The notes: generated by a model from the sequence alone, not told the origin. Positions 35,542 to 46,150 are shown, numbered from the stretch's first letter. The stretch is 64,000 nt of DNA from Amaurobius ferox (GCA_951213105.1 OX578139.1:70412754-70476753); one strand, 5' to 3'. Program-made: numbers and translations.

Positions 35542-35550
35542 ACCGTTTAG

Positions 35551-35791
35551 CGGAGATGCGAATTTTATGGTCACAGAAAGGCTGGCCATTTGGGAGCCAG
35601 CCAACGACAGACATAGAAATTTCGACGGGCGACCCAGAGACGAAATTAACATAAGAGGCCCGCGAAAATTTCAGAAGTGGGACAGAAACCCTGCATTTTA
35701 TGTTGATGAGAGAAATTATGCAGACTCTAGAGGGGAGCGCAGATACGTTCGGGGGAGAGATGAAAATAAAAAGTTTAGGCCTTTAAACTAG
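35551..35791 (+). pseudogene. gag: gag tail downstream of second SINE
   Basis: Reads on in frame from the part before the SINE once the 307-bp insertion is discounted, and ends with TAG at 35791. It is Arg/Asp/Asn-rich with repeated RDE and RG motifs. This is probably nucleocapsid-side gag sequence; no protease motif (DTG/DSG) is seen. Confidence 0.7.
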
Positions 35792-35893
35792 TGTGGGGGA
35801 CTGAAGGAGAATTTATTCAATAATTCACAAAGACACAGGGATCGGTCTCCCTTATATAGATATGAAAAAGTCCTGTGAGGTATGATTTGAGAA

Positions 35894-36054
35894 GAGAAAA
35901 TAATACACAGAGAGATGCGCTAAATTCTGGAAGAAATTACAATAAATCGAAGGAGAGGAATTTTAGAAATGAATTTAGAGGAGAAAATAATACACAAAGA
36001 GATACGTTAAATTTTGGAAGAAATTACAATAAATTGAAGGAAAGATTAAGATAA
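35894..36054 (+). repeat. 87-bp in-frame duplication in frameshifted gag tail
   Basis: GAGAAAATAATACACA starts at 35894 and again at 35981, spacing 87 bp (29 codons). In one frame both copies encode RENNTQRD/GENNTQRD and GRNYNKSKE/GRNYNKLKE. The second copy ends in a stop near 36054. Frameshifts separate it from the preceding gag. Confidence 0.75.
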
Positions 36055-36259
36055 CTTTGTAGAGAATGTATATATTTATAACACTTTCTAGAGAAATAAA
36101 GGAAGGAAGTAATGCTCTGAATAAAATTGAGTATGGGTTGAATAATAATTATGAAGGAAATTTTTGTTACTCAGAATTAACAGTGATTTAAGATATCTGA
36201 GAGAGAGATATTTCAATTTTTGAGTGTATGTATGTACTTTGACCTGTTTAAACTCTATC

Positions 36260-36918
36260 CTCAGCAATATGGGTGAAAGATTCGGACAACGAGGAGAACC
36301 TGACTTATACAAGCAGGGACGCTCCATTCCAGACCTTGAGGAACGGCAGCAACTCATCGACGCAGTGGCGTGCCAGACACACCAGCTTTGATGTACAGGA
36401 CATCACTCGGTATTTCGAGACAGAGACATTGTCCGTTACACTTCAGCACTACCAGTTAAAATGCTTTGGAAACCGAGGTCATTCAGTGGCGTTAGGCCAT
36501 ACTTGGGACCATTTGCACAATATAATACGGTGAAGTGCAACGAACCTCCATTCGTTTCACAGCAGCGTGTTCTGTTTTAGAATACGAACTTTATCAACTA
36601 CAGTTTGTCCATAAAATCAATGACATATACTCAGACTTTAAACGTAGGAACGTGAACTATGAAATATTGCTAGAAAACATAAGCTGAAGTTGGTGTTAAC
36701 GGAATGGATTTGGCACAAAAAAAACTTTTGGCGTCCTACAAAACAATTTGAAAAACCTGTTACACGATATTGCAGTCTATATTATTATTATTATTATTAT
36801 TACTTTGGTTTTTTATTGTATGGCTAATATGTATTTTTTGATATTTGATGTTTTATGGTATAAGTTGTGTTCACAGTTAGTGTTTGTTTTTTGACCCCGT
36901 TGTTTTCCAAAAAACGTT
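36260..36918 (+). other. 3' open region of the LTR element, function unclear
   Basis: Broken open frames before the purine tract. One piece (36571-36670) encodes about 34 residues without stop, and a TAT microsatellite (36780-36810) gives an Ile run followed by a hydrophobic stretch. The position before the 3' LTR is where some Gypsy-type elements carry an envelope-like gene. I cannot identify it, and stops break every frame. Confidence 0.25.
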
Positions 36919-36930
36919 AGGGAAGTGGAG
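36919..36930 (+). other. Polypurine tract of the LTR element
   Basis: AGGGAAGTGGAG, four bases before the 3' LTR start. It is the expected primer site for plus-strand synthesis. The small gap makes the exact edge uncertain. Confidence 0.55.
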
Positions 36931-36934
36931 TGAA

Positions 36935-38021
36935 TGTCACACAGTGTTTTCCAAAAATATGTAACATTGCTAAATATTGGAGAGGAAGGCGACCTGCAAG
37001 GGACGGTCCCTAGCCCTGTTACAGATATGTATAAGGTTCCCCTCTGGCCACCTGCAAAAGGGAACGGTCAGTGGATTCGGACGCCATGCCAGCTGGAGGC
37101 CCATCCAAGATGGAGGAAAGGGTGGTAAGGGGCGCGCCCGGACCCAGGTGTCACGCCAGACCGTGGGATCTTGACCAGCTGCACCGATAAATTCAGGGGC
37201 TTCTGAGCAAGCCCCCTGCCATGGTCTAGCCACTGGTATAACAGTAATATTACACCTTCCATTAATATTAAAGGAGTTTTAATCCTTGGAGCGAATGAAA
37301 ATTTAAGAGGGAGGAGAGATCGACTTAGCAGATTTTTCAAGAGAGACGATTTTGAGTTGAAAAGCAGGGAGTGCCTTTCACGAGCTGATAGAGTGAGGTT
37401 GTATAATCGTTGCCGGAACGAGATGATGTTTCGCCGGTCTTCGTCATGTCATCGCACTCGAGCCCTTGCTGGACTCAGAACAGAAAGTAGGTCTTTGGAT
37501 TCATACATTACTCCAAGTTGATTTTCTCTTTTCTCTCTCTTTTAATTATCGCTACCTGAAGGGATTAATGATCGTGCATTGTGGCCCCAAGCCAAATGCG
37601 TTGTTTTAAAAGCCACAAGTCCGACTCTTGGAATATATATTTTCGTGCTAAATAATTCTCTGTAATTTGAAGAAGAGATAACCTTTTGAAGTGTGTGACT
37701 ATTTTTAATATTTGAGAATTGTGAGTAAGAATACGGTAGAATTAATGATTTACGATGTATTAATGGTTTACGATGCGTTAATATTTTAAGGGAGTAACTT
37801 TTAAGCTCAAATCTTTTCATATTTTAATGCTAAATTGGGTTAATAAACTTGTTATTGTTATTTTAAATCTAATCCGTGTCCTCATTTCCAAACCTTTTAA
37901 TTACTTCTTAATTTTTCAGTTTAAACCATTTACGATCACGACAGCCTTTAACTTAATGTTTCATGAACATATTAAGTATTTATAGCGTTCTGACCGGACG
38001 TGTGGGATTTGCCACGCAGCA
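36935..38021 (+). repeat. 3' LTR, 1087 bp
   Basis: Starts TGTCACACAG and ends ACGCAGCA. The first 355 bp match the 5' LTR. AATAAA at 37842 followed by a T-rich segment is a plausible polyadenylation signal. Beyond 37290 no partner remains in the 5' LTR. Confidence 0.8.
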
Positions 38022-38116
38022 CTTAGGTCTCCGAACTGACCAACCAAAGCTCTACCGTTGAGTTATTGGGTCGAAATTGTCTTGAACTCTAATTTTCGAA
38101 GGGGGCTCTGCAATGT

Positions 38117-38311
38117 ATAGGAAAAGTATTGTAAAACTGTATTGTATATTATTAAGATATTTTCCTTTTAATACATGGAAATGTACAGGAAAAGTATTGT
38201 ATATTATTAAGAAATTTTCCCTTTAATACATGGTAATATATAGGAAAAGAATTATAAAAACTATTGTATGTTATCAAGACATTTACCCTTTAATGAATTG
38301 TAATGCATAGA
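38117..38311 (+). repeat. HLE-5 tandem terminal-hairpin units, second block
   Basis: Continues the unit array of 33075-33287 (three further TTTTCC...AATACATGG...GGAAAAG units). A hAT-like MITE interrupts the array at 38312. Confidence 0.75.
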
Positions 38312-38666
38312 CAGGGCCTGATCAAGACAAAGTGGGGCCCAGGACCTGCTATTAATTTGGGGGTCCTATACTATCACTGCATATGAAACATTAACATATA
38401 ACAAATTTGGGGGCTCCACCGAAGGCCCTTTTTTACGTGTAGAAAACTTCCATACTTTTATTTTCAAAGCAATATATATGTATAATATTTATAACTATTA
38501 AAATATTTCATAATATAAAATAACAATAATTATTACTGGTTTTAAATTAATTAAAAAAATTATTTCTACTTTCATTTTTTTTTATCACATACAAACTTTA
38601 GGGATCCCTTAAAATTTGGGGATCCAGGGTCGCGGCCCCGGAGGCCCGTGCGTTAATCAGACCCTG
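38312..38666. mobile_element. hAT-like MITE
   Basis: Ends CAGGGCCTGATCAA and TTAATCAGACCCTG are inverted repeats. Flanking 8-mers TGCATAGA and TGTACAGG agree at 5 of 8 positions, a plausible worn 8-bp hAT duplication. GGGCCC/GGGGCTCC-rich ends surround an A+T-rich centre. No transposase. Confidence 0.65.
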
Positions 38667-39016
38667 TGTACAGGAAAAGTGTTGTAGTCATATTGTGGCG
38701 GATAAGTACGTTTCACGACTTCCTGAAACCATTTTGAACCCTTTTTGAAGGATATTTATCTGTGTGTATGTATTTTAGCACGTCCATGAGGTACGGACAC
38801 AATATCTGAAGCACAAATGTTTTCCACCGCCAGTAAATTTTATTTGTGTAGATATGTAGGTACATTATTTGTAGAACTGGAACGATTTATAATTTTTACT
38901 AAATATCATCACTAGAATTATTTGAATTTTAAGATTATCATGGTATGATTTCCAATGGAAAACACTTGTAATTCCCAAAACAGTAACAGAAAATCATATG
39001 CTGCCCACATCAGATT
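38667..39016 (+). mobile_element. HLE-5 body and 3' end
   Basis: After the last GGAAAAGTGTTGT unit the HLE-1 motif order follows in divergent form: ACGTTTCACGACTTCCTGAA, a short TGTGTGTATGT tract (38763), ACGGACACAATATCTGAAG, and the family end ATATGCTGCCCACATCAGAT at about 38996-39015. Confidence 0.65.
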
Positions 39017-39182
39017 GTTGAACTGGAAAAATATTACATTTATTGTAACGAGAAATTATTGCAATATATTCAAACATTTTACTTTCATTAAAAAATTGAT
39101 TTATGTATAAGAAAAAATGCCGTCGAAAATTCGGAGTCGAATTTTAAAGTATTTTACACGTTTTTGGACCCTAGAACAAAAA

Positions 39183-40112
39183 AAATCTGATGTGGGCAAC
39201 ACATGACTTATATAATGCAATGAATTATTAATGCAATGAGTTTACTACTTTTACAGTTAAAAAAAATGTTATTCTTATAGTAGATACTTATATTCTTTCC
39301 AAGGTATTGAATTTTTTTGAATTAGTAGTCATTTTCATTGATTTATCGTCATTTTTATCAATTTGGCGAGATTTTTGTTAATTTGGCAACTATTAAAAAT
39401 ATCGCGAAGTTGGCGACATTCCACAAAATTCGTCGCTAAAATCTCGCCAGGCGTTATGGACGGAGAAATAAGTTATTCTTATAGCAGATAAATGACTATT
39501 GGCGTTCAAATACAAAAGTATTACTCAAAGTATCTTTTTTCATGAATGGAGCGAGCTAGATCCACGAGAATGATGTCACCAAATTTATCGCATGGTATTA
39601 CATATGAAAAGTGAACATGTTTCTCAATAGAAAATATTTTTGTTTTTATTTTATATAACTTTTTGATATTTTTTTTTATAAATGTGCAATATCTCGAGAA
39701 CGGTTCGTGCTAGCGTTCTAAAATTTATGTCAATCGTTTTCTAATGAAAAATTACATAAGAAATGTCTATTTGTGTAACTTTAATAGCGGTTATGATTTT
39801 TTGACGATTTTTCAAAATTTCACTCGAGAATTTAGCGGGGTTCTGAATATTCGATTGCGTATAAAAACAATAGGCCTCCAGTTTTTACTGATTGTGATTT
39901 TTGTTCCAAATTTCGTTCGAATCGGTCCATTCGTTCGTCAGTTATCGTCTCCGAAGTCTCACAAACACACGCACACACACAGACATCACAGCAAAAATGT
40001 TTGATTCGTGATCAGGGATGCTTGAAACGTGCTCTCCTGTCGAAAACTCGAATTCGAATTTTCGACCCCGTCACAATACTTTCCTTATACATTATGTATT
40101 TAAGGAAAGTAA
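39183..40112 (-). mobile_element. HLE-1 copy H
   Basis: Both ends are present: stem-loop end TCTGATGTGGGCAACACATG at 39186 and terminal hairpin ending at 40110. A local duplication of TTAATGCAATGA occurs near the left end (39212-39240). The CA tract is short. Confidence 0.85.
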
Positions 40113-40399
40113 AAATAGTTAGTTCTAGCGTTACTCATTTCAATACAGGTGTGCACATGCACTGTATGCACGAACTGTAACTCATAAATTATTAATAAAT
40201 TATTAGTTAGTATTCATGAAATTTAGTTACTTGGTTACGCCTACATTGCTTTGAATAGTAGATTTAAAGAAAAATTATAAATATGAATTGACCCCTTTGT
40301 TAGAACTGCTTCTCAGAATCGAATATACTGCACTATAAAAACAAACCTTTATTTTTATTAGTCATATCTAGGTCCTGCTCTCATCAGTTAGAGGGCCAT
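40113..40399. other. Short unassigned stretch
   Basis: Nothing recognised. Confidence 0.4.
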
Positions 40400-41440
40400 G
40401 CAAAAAAAGAAATTCCAGGAGGATGTAGTAATTCGCATGTAGTGATCGTATAGTAAGTATGTTTCTTTAAGAGCTTGTGTAGTAATTCTGACAGAATTAC
40501 GCTTTTGTTAGGAGATCGTGCAGTAATTCCTATAGAATATCGATTTTGTTATATGATCCTGAAGTAATTTTGATAAAATCTCACTTTTGCTAGAAGATCA
40601 TGTAGTAATTCCAATAGAATATCTCTTTAAGAAGATGATTGTATCATAATTTAGTTTTGTTAAAGGATCGTGTAGTAATTCCGATAGCATTTTTTTTTGT
40701 TTGGGTGTGTATCATAATTAACTGCTGCTTGAATCTTGCTTTTGTTATAGGGAGTTATGTGATAGTTATGTTATTTTAAGAATCATGCAGTAATTCAGAC
40801 AGAATATCGCTTTTGTTAGAGGATCTTGCAGTAATTCCGATAGAATACCACTTTAGTTAGGGGATAGTATTATCAATAAGTTTTGTTAAAGGATTGTGTA
40901 GTAATTCCGATAGAATCCTGTTTTTGTTAGGGTGTGTATTATAATTAAGTTCTGTTTGCGGTCTTGTAGTAATTCAAATAGAATCTTGCTTTTGTTATAG
41001 GGAGTTAAGTGACAGTTACGGGATGTTAAGGATCGTGTAGTAATTCCGATTGTATTTCGCTTTTGTTAGGGGTTTGTATGATAAGTATGTTTTGTTAGGA
41101 GTCTTGTAGTAATTCCGATAGAGTTTTGCTTTTCTTAGGGAGTTATATGGTAATATGTTCTGCTAGGAGATCTTAGTGATTCCAATAGAATTTCGCTTTT
41201 GTTACAGGGGTTGTATTATCATTACATTTTATTTGAGGATCGTGTAGCAATTTGGATGCAATCTCGCTTTTGTAAGCGTGGTGTACAACAATTACATTTT
41301 TATAGAATTCGTGTAATAATTACTATAGAATTTAGCTTTTTTTAAGTTATATGATAACTAAATTGCACTAAGAGTCGTGAAGAGTATCCGATAAAATTTC
41401 ACTTTTATTACGAGGGTGGTATATTCATAAATATAGTTCG
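40400..41440. repeat. Degenerate tandem repeat, GATCGTGTAGTAATTCC unit
   Basis: About 15-18 diverged units around GATCGTGTAGTAATTCCGAT, then AGAATCTCGCTTTTGTTAGG, many followed by a related second half (TTGTATGATAATTAAGTTTT). Spacing varies between about 40 and 110 bp. There is no coding content. Confidence 0.8.
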
Positions 41441-41985
41441 ATGTGGATGTATTTAAGTTTTTAAATCTTTTGAAGCCTAGTAATAAGTTTCTTGGGGCCA
41501 TTATAATTTGAAAATAGGATTTTCTGGAGTTAGTCGAAAATACCATATTTGCAGTCACGTAGCTGCTGGATACAGTGATACAGAACGCAGTTTAGTATCG
41601 TATATGGAGCTAAACGTGAAAAAGAAATTTTTTAACGGGAAGGGGGGTGGGGAGACGGCATCTGGAAAGCCCTGGGTAAATAAATTATTCAGTGAGCTGT
41701 GTCTATTGCATTAGAGCGGAGTAGATGACACGGCGCTTACTGTAATAATGGGGAATGTACCCGGTGTGCCCAGGTATAAACAGGACATTTGTAAATTAAA
41801 ATTTGTAAATATATAAATTTTTTATCAACTAATTTTGGAAAAAATAGTATGTGACTGTGTGTACCTAGTGTATATAAACTAGTGTGACGGGGCTGCATTG
41901 CGTCACTCACAACTACGAAAAACTTTTCCTACTATTCCTTCGGGCTCGGAGAATTCTTCTGCCTCAATGGTCATAACACAGGTCT
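41441..41985. other. Left flank of the palindrome
   Basis: Unassigned. From 41886 it holds GGGGCTGCATTGCGTCACTC and following ~95 bp, which recur in the same orientation at 45975-46080 beyond the right arm. Confidence 0.5.
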
Positions 41986-41989
41986 ACGA

Positions 41990-43878
41990 TACTCTGGGTA
42001 CAGTGCCTAAAAGGAATAGTCTGCCGAACGAGGCGAAAAACAGGTTCCCAAAAAACCACCTCCGCCAGACGGCGTTGATCTCGAATAAGCGGTCTAAAGC
42101 GGAGGTGTTAACATTGAAACTAATGGGAATTTATTGCAAATGAAATGACCGATATCTTTCGAAATAACGGAAGAATTTGTGTAAAATTAGGTGTGATTAT
42201 TGTAAGTGGCGTACACAAAAAGTCATTTGATTTTCAGAGAGATTGAGCTAGGGATATATTCGTATTTTTAAAATTTCATTTAACTTTATCTGTGGTCGTT
42301 CAAACATGAGGTCCAAAATAATCAAGTTCATTCAGCACAGTAACGTGAAATTCGGAATGACGTTTTCTCTTGTGGTACATTTCTGTTCTTTCGATTTTGA
42401 AGCTTATCGGGCTAGACCGTCCTAGGCCCGCCATAGGACTTTACCTGGTTTTAGAGAATAACTCGAAAATCAGAGAAAGTAGGAAATCTAAATTTAATGT
42501 ATCGTTTTCGTTTAGGGTATATTTTAATTCTTTCAATTTTGAACGTACCGGGTTAGCCCGTCTTAGGCCCGCCTTAGAAACTCACCCGTTTTTGGGGATA
42601 TAACTCGAGAACAGGTTAATCTAAAAATTCGAAGTTTAGCATACCCTTGTCATTTGCTGTATATTTTAACTCTTTGGATTAAAAATCTTATCGGGCTAGC
42701 CCGTCCTGGGCCCAACAAAAGGAATATATCGTTTTATTTTTTAGAATAACTGAAAATTCGGAGCATCTAGAATGCCTAAATTTAATATATCATTGTCGTT
42801 TGGGGTATATTACATTTCATCGCATTTCGAACCTTATCGGACTAGCCCGTCTTGGCCCGCTATAGAAATTCACTCGCTTTTCAAGAATAACTCGATCAAT
42901 CGGAGTAGCTACAAAAGTAAATTTAGTATATCATTTCCTTTTGCATGGATTTTAATTTAGATTTTGAAACTCATCGGGCTAGCTTGTCTTGGGTCCGCTG
43001 AAGAATGCTTTCGTTTTTAAAGAATAACTCGAGAACCGCAATAGCTAAACATTCCAAGTTTAACATGTCGTTGGCTTTTGGGGTATATTTAAGTTTCTTC
43101 GGATTTAAAGTTTATCGGGGTATCTCGTCCTGGGCCCGAAATAGAAATGGACCCGTTTTTATAGAATAACTGGAAAATCGGGGCAACTAGAAAATATAAA
43201 TTTAGTACATCCTTATCTTTTGGGGAATATTTTAATTCTTTCGATTTTGAACCGTATCGGGCGAACCCGTTTTGGGCCAGCCTTAGAAATTCCCTTTTTT
43301 GGGGGGAATAACTCTAGAACGGGAGTATCTAAAAGTTCTAAGTTTAGAATGTCGTTGTCATTTGCCGTATATCTTAGCTCATTGAGTTTAAAACCTTATC
43401 GGGCTAGCCCGTCGTTGGCCCCACAAAAAGAATGTACTCGTATTTCAGAATAACTCCAAAACTGTAGCAGCTTGAATGTCTAAATATAGTATATCATTGT
43501 ATTTTAGGGTATATATTATTTCTGTGGATTTTGAACCCTATGCCCGTCTTGGGCCCGACGTTGAAATGTGCAAATTTTTTTAGAATAACTCGAAAATCGA
43601 ATTAGCTAAAAAAATCAAAATTTAGTATATCCTTTTCTTTTGGGGTAAAGTTTAATACTTTCGAATTTGAACCGTATCGGGGTAGCCCGTCCTGGGCCCG
43701 ACATATTAATGCACTCGTTTTTTAAATAACTCAAGCAGAGCAGCTAAAATATTTTATATATTATTGTTTTAGGGGTATATATTTTAATTCTTTAGATTTT
43801 GAACCTTATTGAGCTAGCCCGTTTTAGGCCCGTATTAGGAATGCACTCGGTTTAGGGGAATATTTCGAGAAATGAGAA
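41990..43878 (+). repeat. Left arm of large palindrome: 11 units of ~140 bp
   Basis: The unit contains (T)ATCGGGCTAGCCCGTC followed by (C/T)TGGGCCCG, then ACTCGTTTTT..GAATAACTCGA, AATTTAGTATATC and GGGGTATATTTTAATTCTTT. Core positions are near 42408, 42547, 42690, 42836, 42972, 43112, 43256, 43396, 43540, 43675 and 43808. The 12-bp core CGGGCTAGCCCG is itself a perfect palindrome. Open frames across the arm are unit repeats, not genes. Confidence 0.88.
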
Positions 43879-43924
43879 GCTGAAAATTCCAAGTTTAGCA
43901 CGATCGAATTTCTAACACGATCGC

Positions 43925-45650
43925 ATTCCTAAAGCGGACTCAAGACGGGCTAGCCCGATGAGGTTCAAATTATAAATTATGATAAACCCCAAAAGAAAAG
44001 GATATACTAAATTTTTATTTTTTAGCTGCTTCGATTTTCGTGTTATCCTCGAAAAACCAGTACATTTCAACGTCGGACCTAAGACGGGCTAGCCTGATAA
44101 GGTTCAAAATCCAAAGAAATAAAATATACCCTAAAATACAATGATATACTATATTTAGACATTCAAGCTGCTACAGTTTTGGAATTATTCTTATGAAACG
44201 AGTACATTCTTTTTGTTGGGCCCAGGACGGGCTAGCCCTATAAGGTTTAAAATCCAATGAGCTAAGACATACCGCAAATGACAACGACATTCTGAACATG
44301 AAACTTTTAGTTACTCCGGTTCTAGAGTTATTCCCCCCAAAAAGTGAATTTCTAAGGTGGGCCCAAAACGGATTCGCCCGATACGGTTCAAAATCGAAAG
44401 AATTAAAATATTCCCCAAAAGATAAGGATGTACTAAGTTTATATTTTCTAGTTTCCCCGATTTTCCAGTTATTCTAAAAAAATGGGTTCATTGCTATGTC
44501 GGGTCCAGGACGGGCAGCCCCGATAAAGTTCAAATACGAAGAACCTTAAATATACCCCAAAAGCTAACGACATGTTAAACTTGGAATTTTTAGCTACTTC
44601 GGTTTTCGCGTTATTCTTCAGAAATGAATGCATTCTTCAACTGATCCAAGACGGAATAGCCCAATGAGGTTCAAAATCTAGATTAAAATCCATCCAAAAG
44701 GAAATGATATACTAAATTTACATTTTTAGCTACTCCGATTGATCGAGTTATTCTTGAAAAGAGAGTAAATTTCTATGGCGGGCCCAAGACGGGCTAGCCC
44801 GATAAGGTTCGAAATACGATGAAATGTAATATACCACAAAGGACAATGATATTTTAAATTTAGACATTCTAGGTGCTCCGAATTTTTAGTTATTCTCAAA
44901 AAACGATATATTCCTTTTGTTGGGCTCAGGACGGGCTAGCACGAAAAGATTTTTAATCTAAAGTGTTAAAATATACAGCAAATGATAAGGATATGCTAAA
45001 TTTCGAATTTTTAGATACACCTGTTCTCGAGTTATACCACAAAAACGGGCAAGTTTCTAAGGCGGGCCTAAGACAGGCTAACCAGGTACGGTTCGAAATT
45101 GAAAGAATTAAAATATACCCCAAAAGGAAACGATATATTAAATTTAGATTTCTTACTTCTCTGAGTTTCGAGTTATTCTCAAAAACCAGGTAAAGTTCTA
45201 TGGCGGGCCCAGGACGGGCTAGCCCGATAAGCTTTAAAATCGAAATAACTAAGATGTACCTCAAGAGGAAACGTCATAACGAATTTCACGTTACTGTGAT
45301 AAATGAACCTGATTATGTTGGACCTCAAAGGTTTGAACGAACCCCAGATCAAGTTAAATACAATTTTAGAAATACGAATATATCCCTATCTCAATCTCTC
45401 TGAAAATCAAATGTTTTTTTGTGTACACCACTTACAATTATCACACCAAATTTCACACAAATTCTTCAGTTATTTCGAAAGATATCGGTTATTTCATTTG
45501 CAATAAATTCCCATTAGTTTCAATGTTAACTCCTCTGCTTTAGACCGCTTATTCGAGACCGGAGGCGGCTTTTCAGGAACATCCCCCAGAATTGGGAAGT
45601 ATAGGCGGTCGGCACACAATTAGTTCTAGGCACTGTACTCTGGGTTTAGA
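43925..45650 (-). repeat. Right arm of large palindrome: 10 inverted units
   Basis: Mirror image of the left arm. Particular unit variants pair in mirrored order, for example GTTGGGCCC...CATTCTTTTTG near 44225 with the left unit at 43396, and the unit near 44085 with 43540. The outer end GCTTTAGACCGCTTATTCGA (45536-45555) is the exact inverse of 42081-42100. One left unit (43675) has no partner on the right. Confidence 0.88.
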
Positions 45651-46150
45651 GTTCGAACCTATCGTCCACCATCGGGGAACAGTGCCCCCCCCCCCACCCC
45701 GCAGTTGATTACCACGCATGAAAACGTGTATGCAACCAACGATTTCACCTCTCTCACGAGATGGCAGCACTGCAGTTGACGCAAACTTCCATTTCTTCTC
45801 TCCTTTCCTGATTGACTACGACATGACGTCACGCAGCTGCAAGCGAAGTACGACTCACTTCCCGGCTATTCAGCTCACGACTGAGTTTCAGCTTGGGGAC
45901 GCGGTATAATTTCCCGGGTGACCCCCCCCCCCCTCTTCACTGAAATTCTACTTAGCTTCTCACCGGGGAACGGAGTGTGTGGCGGGGCTGCATTGCGTCA
46001 CTCACATCTACGAAAGTTATTCCCGATTATTCCTTCGGTTCCGAAGAATTCATCTTGCTCAACGGTCATAATACGGGTTACACTAGGTTCCGAGTTTGAA
46101 CCTACCCCTCACCATCGGGAACAGCGGCACCCCCCACACCGGTATGTTTT
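45651..46150. other. G+C-richer right flank of the palindrome
   Basis: Contains C runs (45687-45700 and 45922-45932) and two direct repeats of the block GAACCTA(T/C)C..CACCATCGGG..AACAG, near 45655 and 46100. It also repeats GGGGCTGCATTGCGTCACTC from the left flank. Probably part of the same element. No protein family is recognised in its open frames. Confidence 0.45.

Larger units (their letters stand above)
33712..38021 (+). mobile_element. gag-bearing LTR retrotransposon, internally deleted
   Basis: Starts TGTCACATAG and ends ACGCAGCA, with 5-bp CTTAG duplications. Order: partial 5' LTR (33712-34071), broken gag with two SINE insertions, a repetitive frameshifted tail, an unclear 3' open region, a purine-rich tract and the 3' LTR (36935-38021). 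No protease, reverse transcriptase, RNase H or integrase remains, because only about 0.9 kb lies between the end of gag and the purine tract. The 5-bp duplication and gag type suggest the Ty3/Gypsy group, but the missing pol prevents proof. It cannot move by itself. Confidence 0.87.
33292..38112 (-). mobile_element. tTRIM-2, split by an LTR retrotransposon
   Basis: The plus-strand ends read TGTAACGAG... and ...GGCTCTGCA. Each LTR is about 122-127 bp and has TG/CA ends: 33292-33413, and 33671-33711 joined to 38027-38112. On the minus strand the LTR runs TGCAGAG...TTTACA; one base later comes TGGCGCCCGAAC (33669-33658), the first 12 nt of a classical tRNA-Lys-type primer-binding site. The polypurine tract AGAGAGTGGAGAA (33426-33414) abuts the 3' LTR. 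Without the 4.3-kb retrotransposon the element is 506 bp, matching tTRIM-1 without its SINE (503 bp). It is non-coding. Confidence 0.88.

Noticed and set aside
36273..36533. 86-aa open frame in the LTR element as an intact gene
   Set aside because: A different frame in the same place reads equally well, both are broken downstream, and no known domain is visible.
41990..45650. Open frames on both strands of the palindrome as members of a gene family
   Set aside because: Their similarity follows from the ~140-bp tandem unit and the inverted duplication. No protein motif is present.
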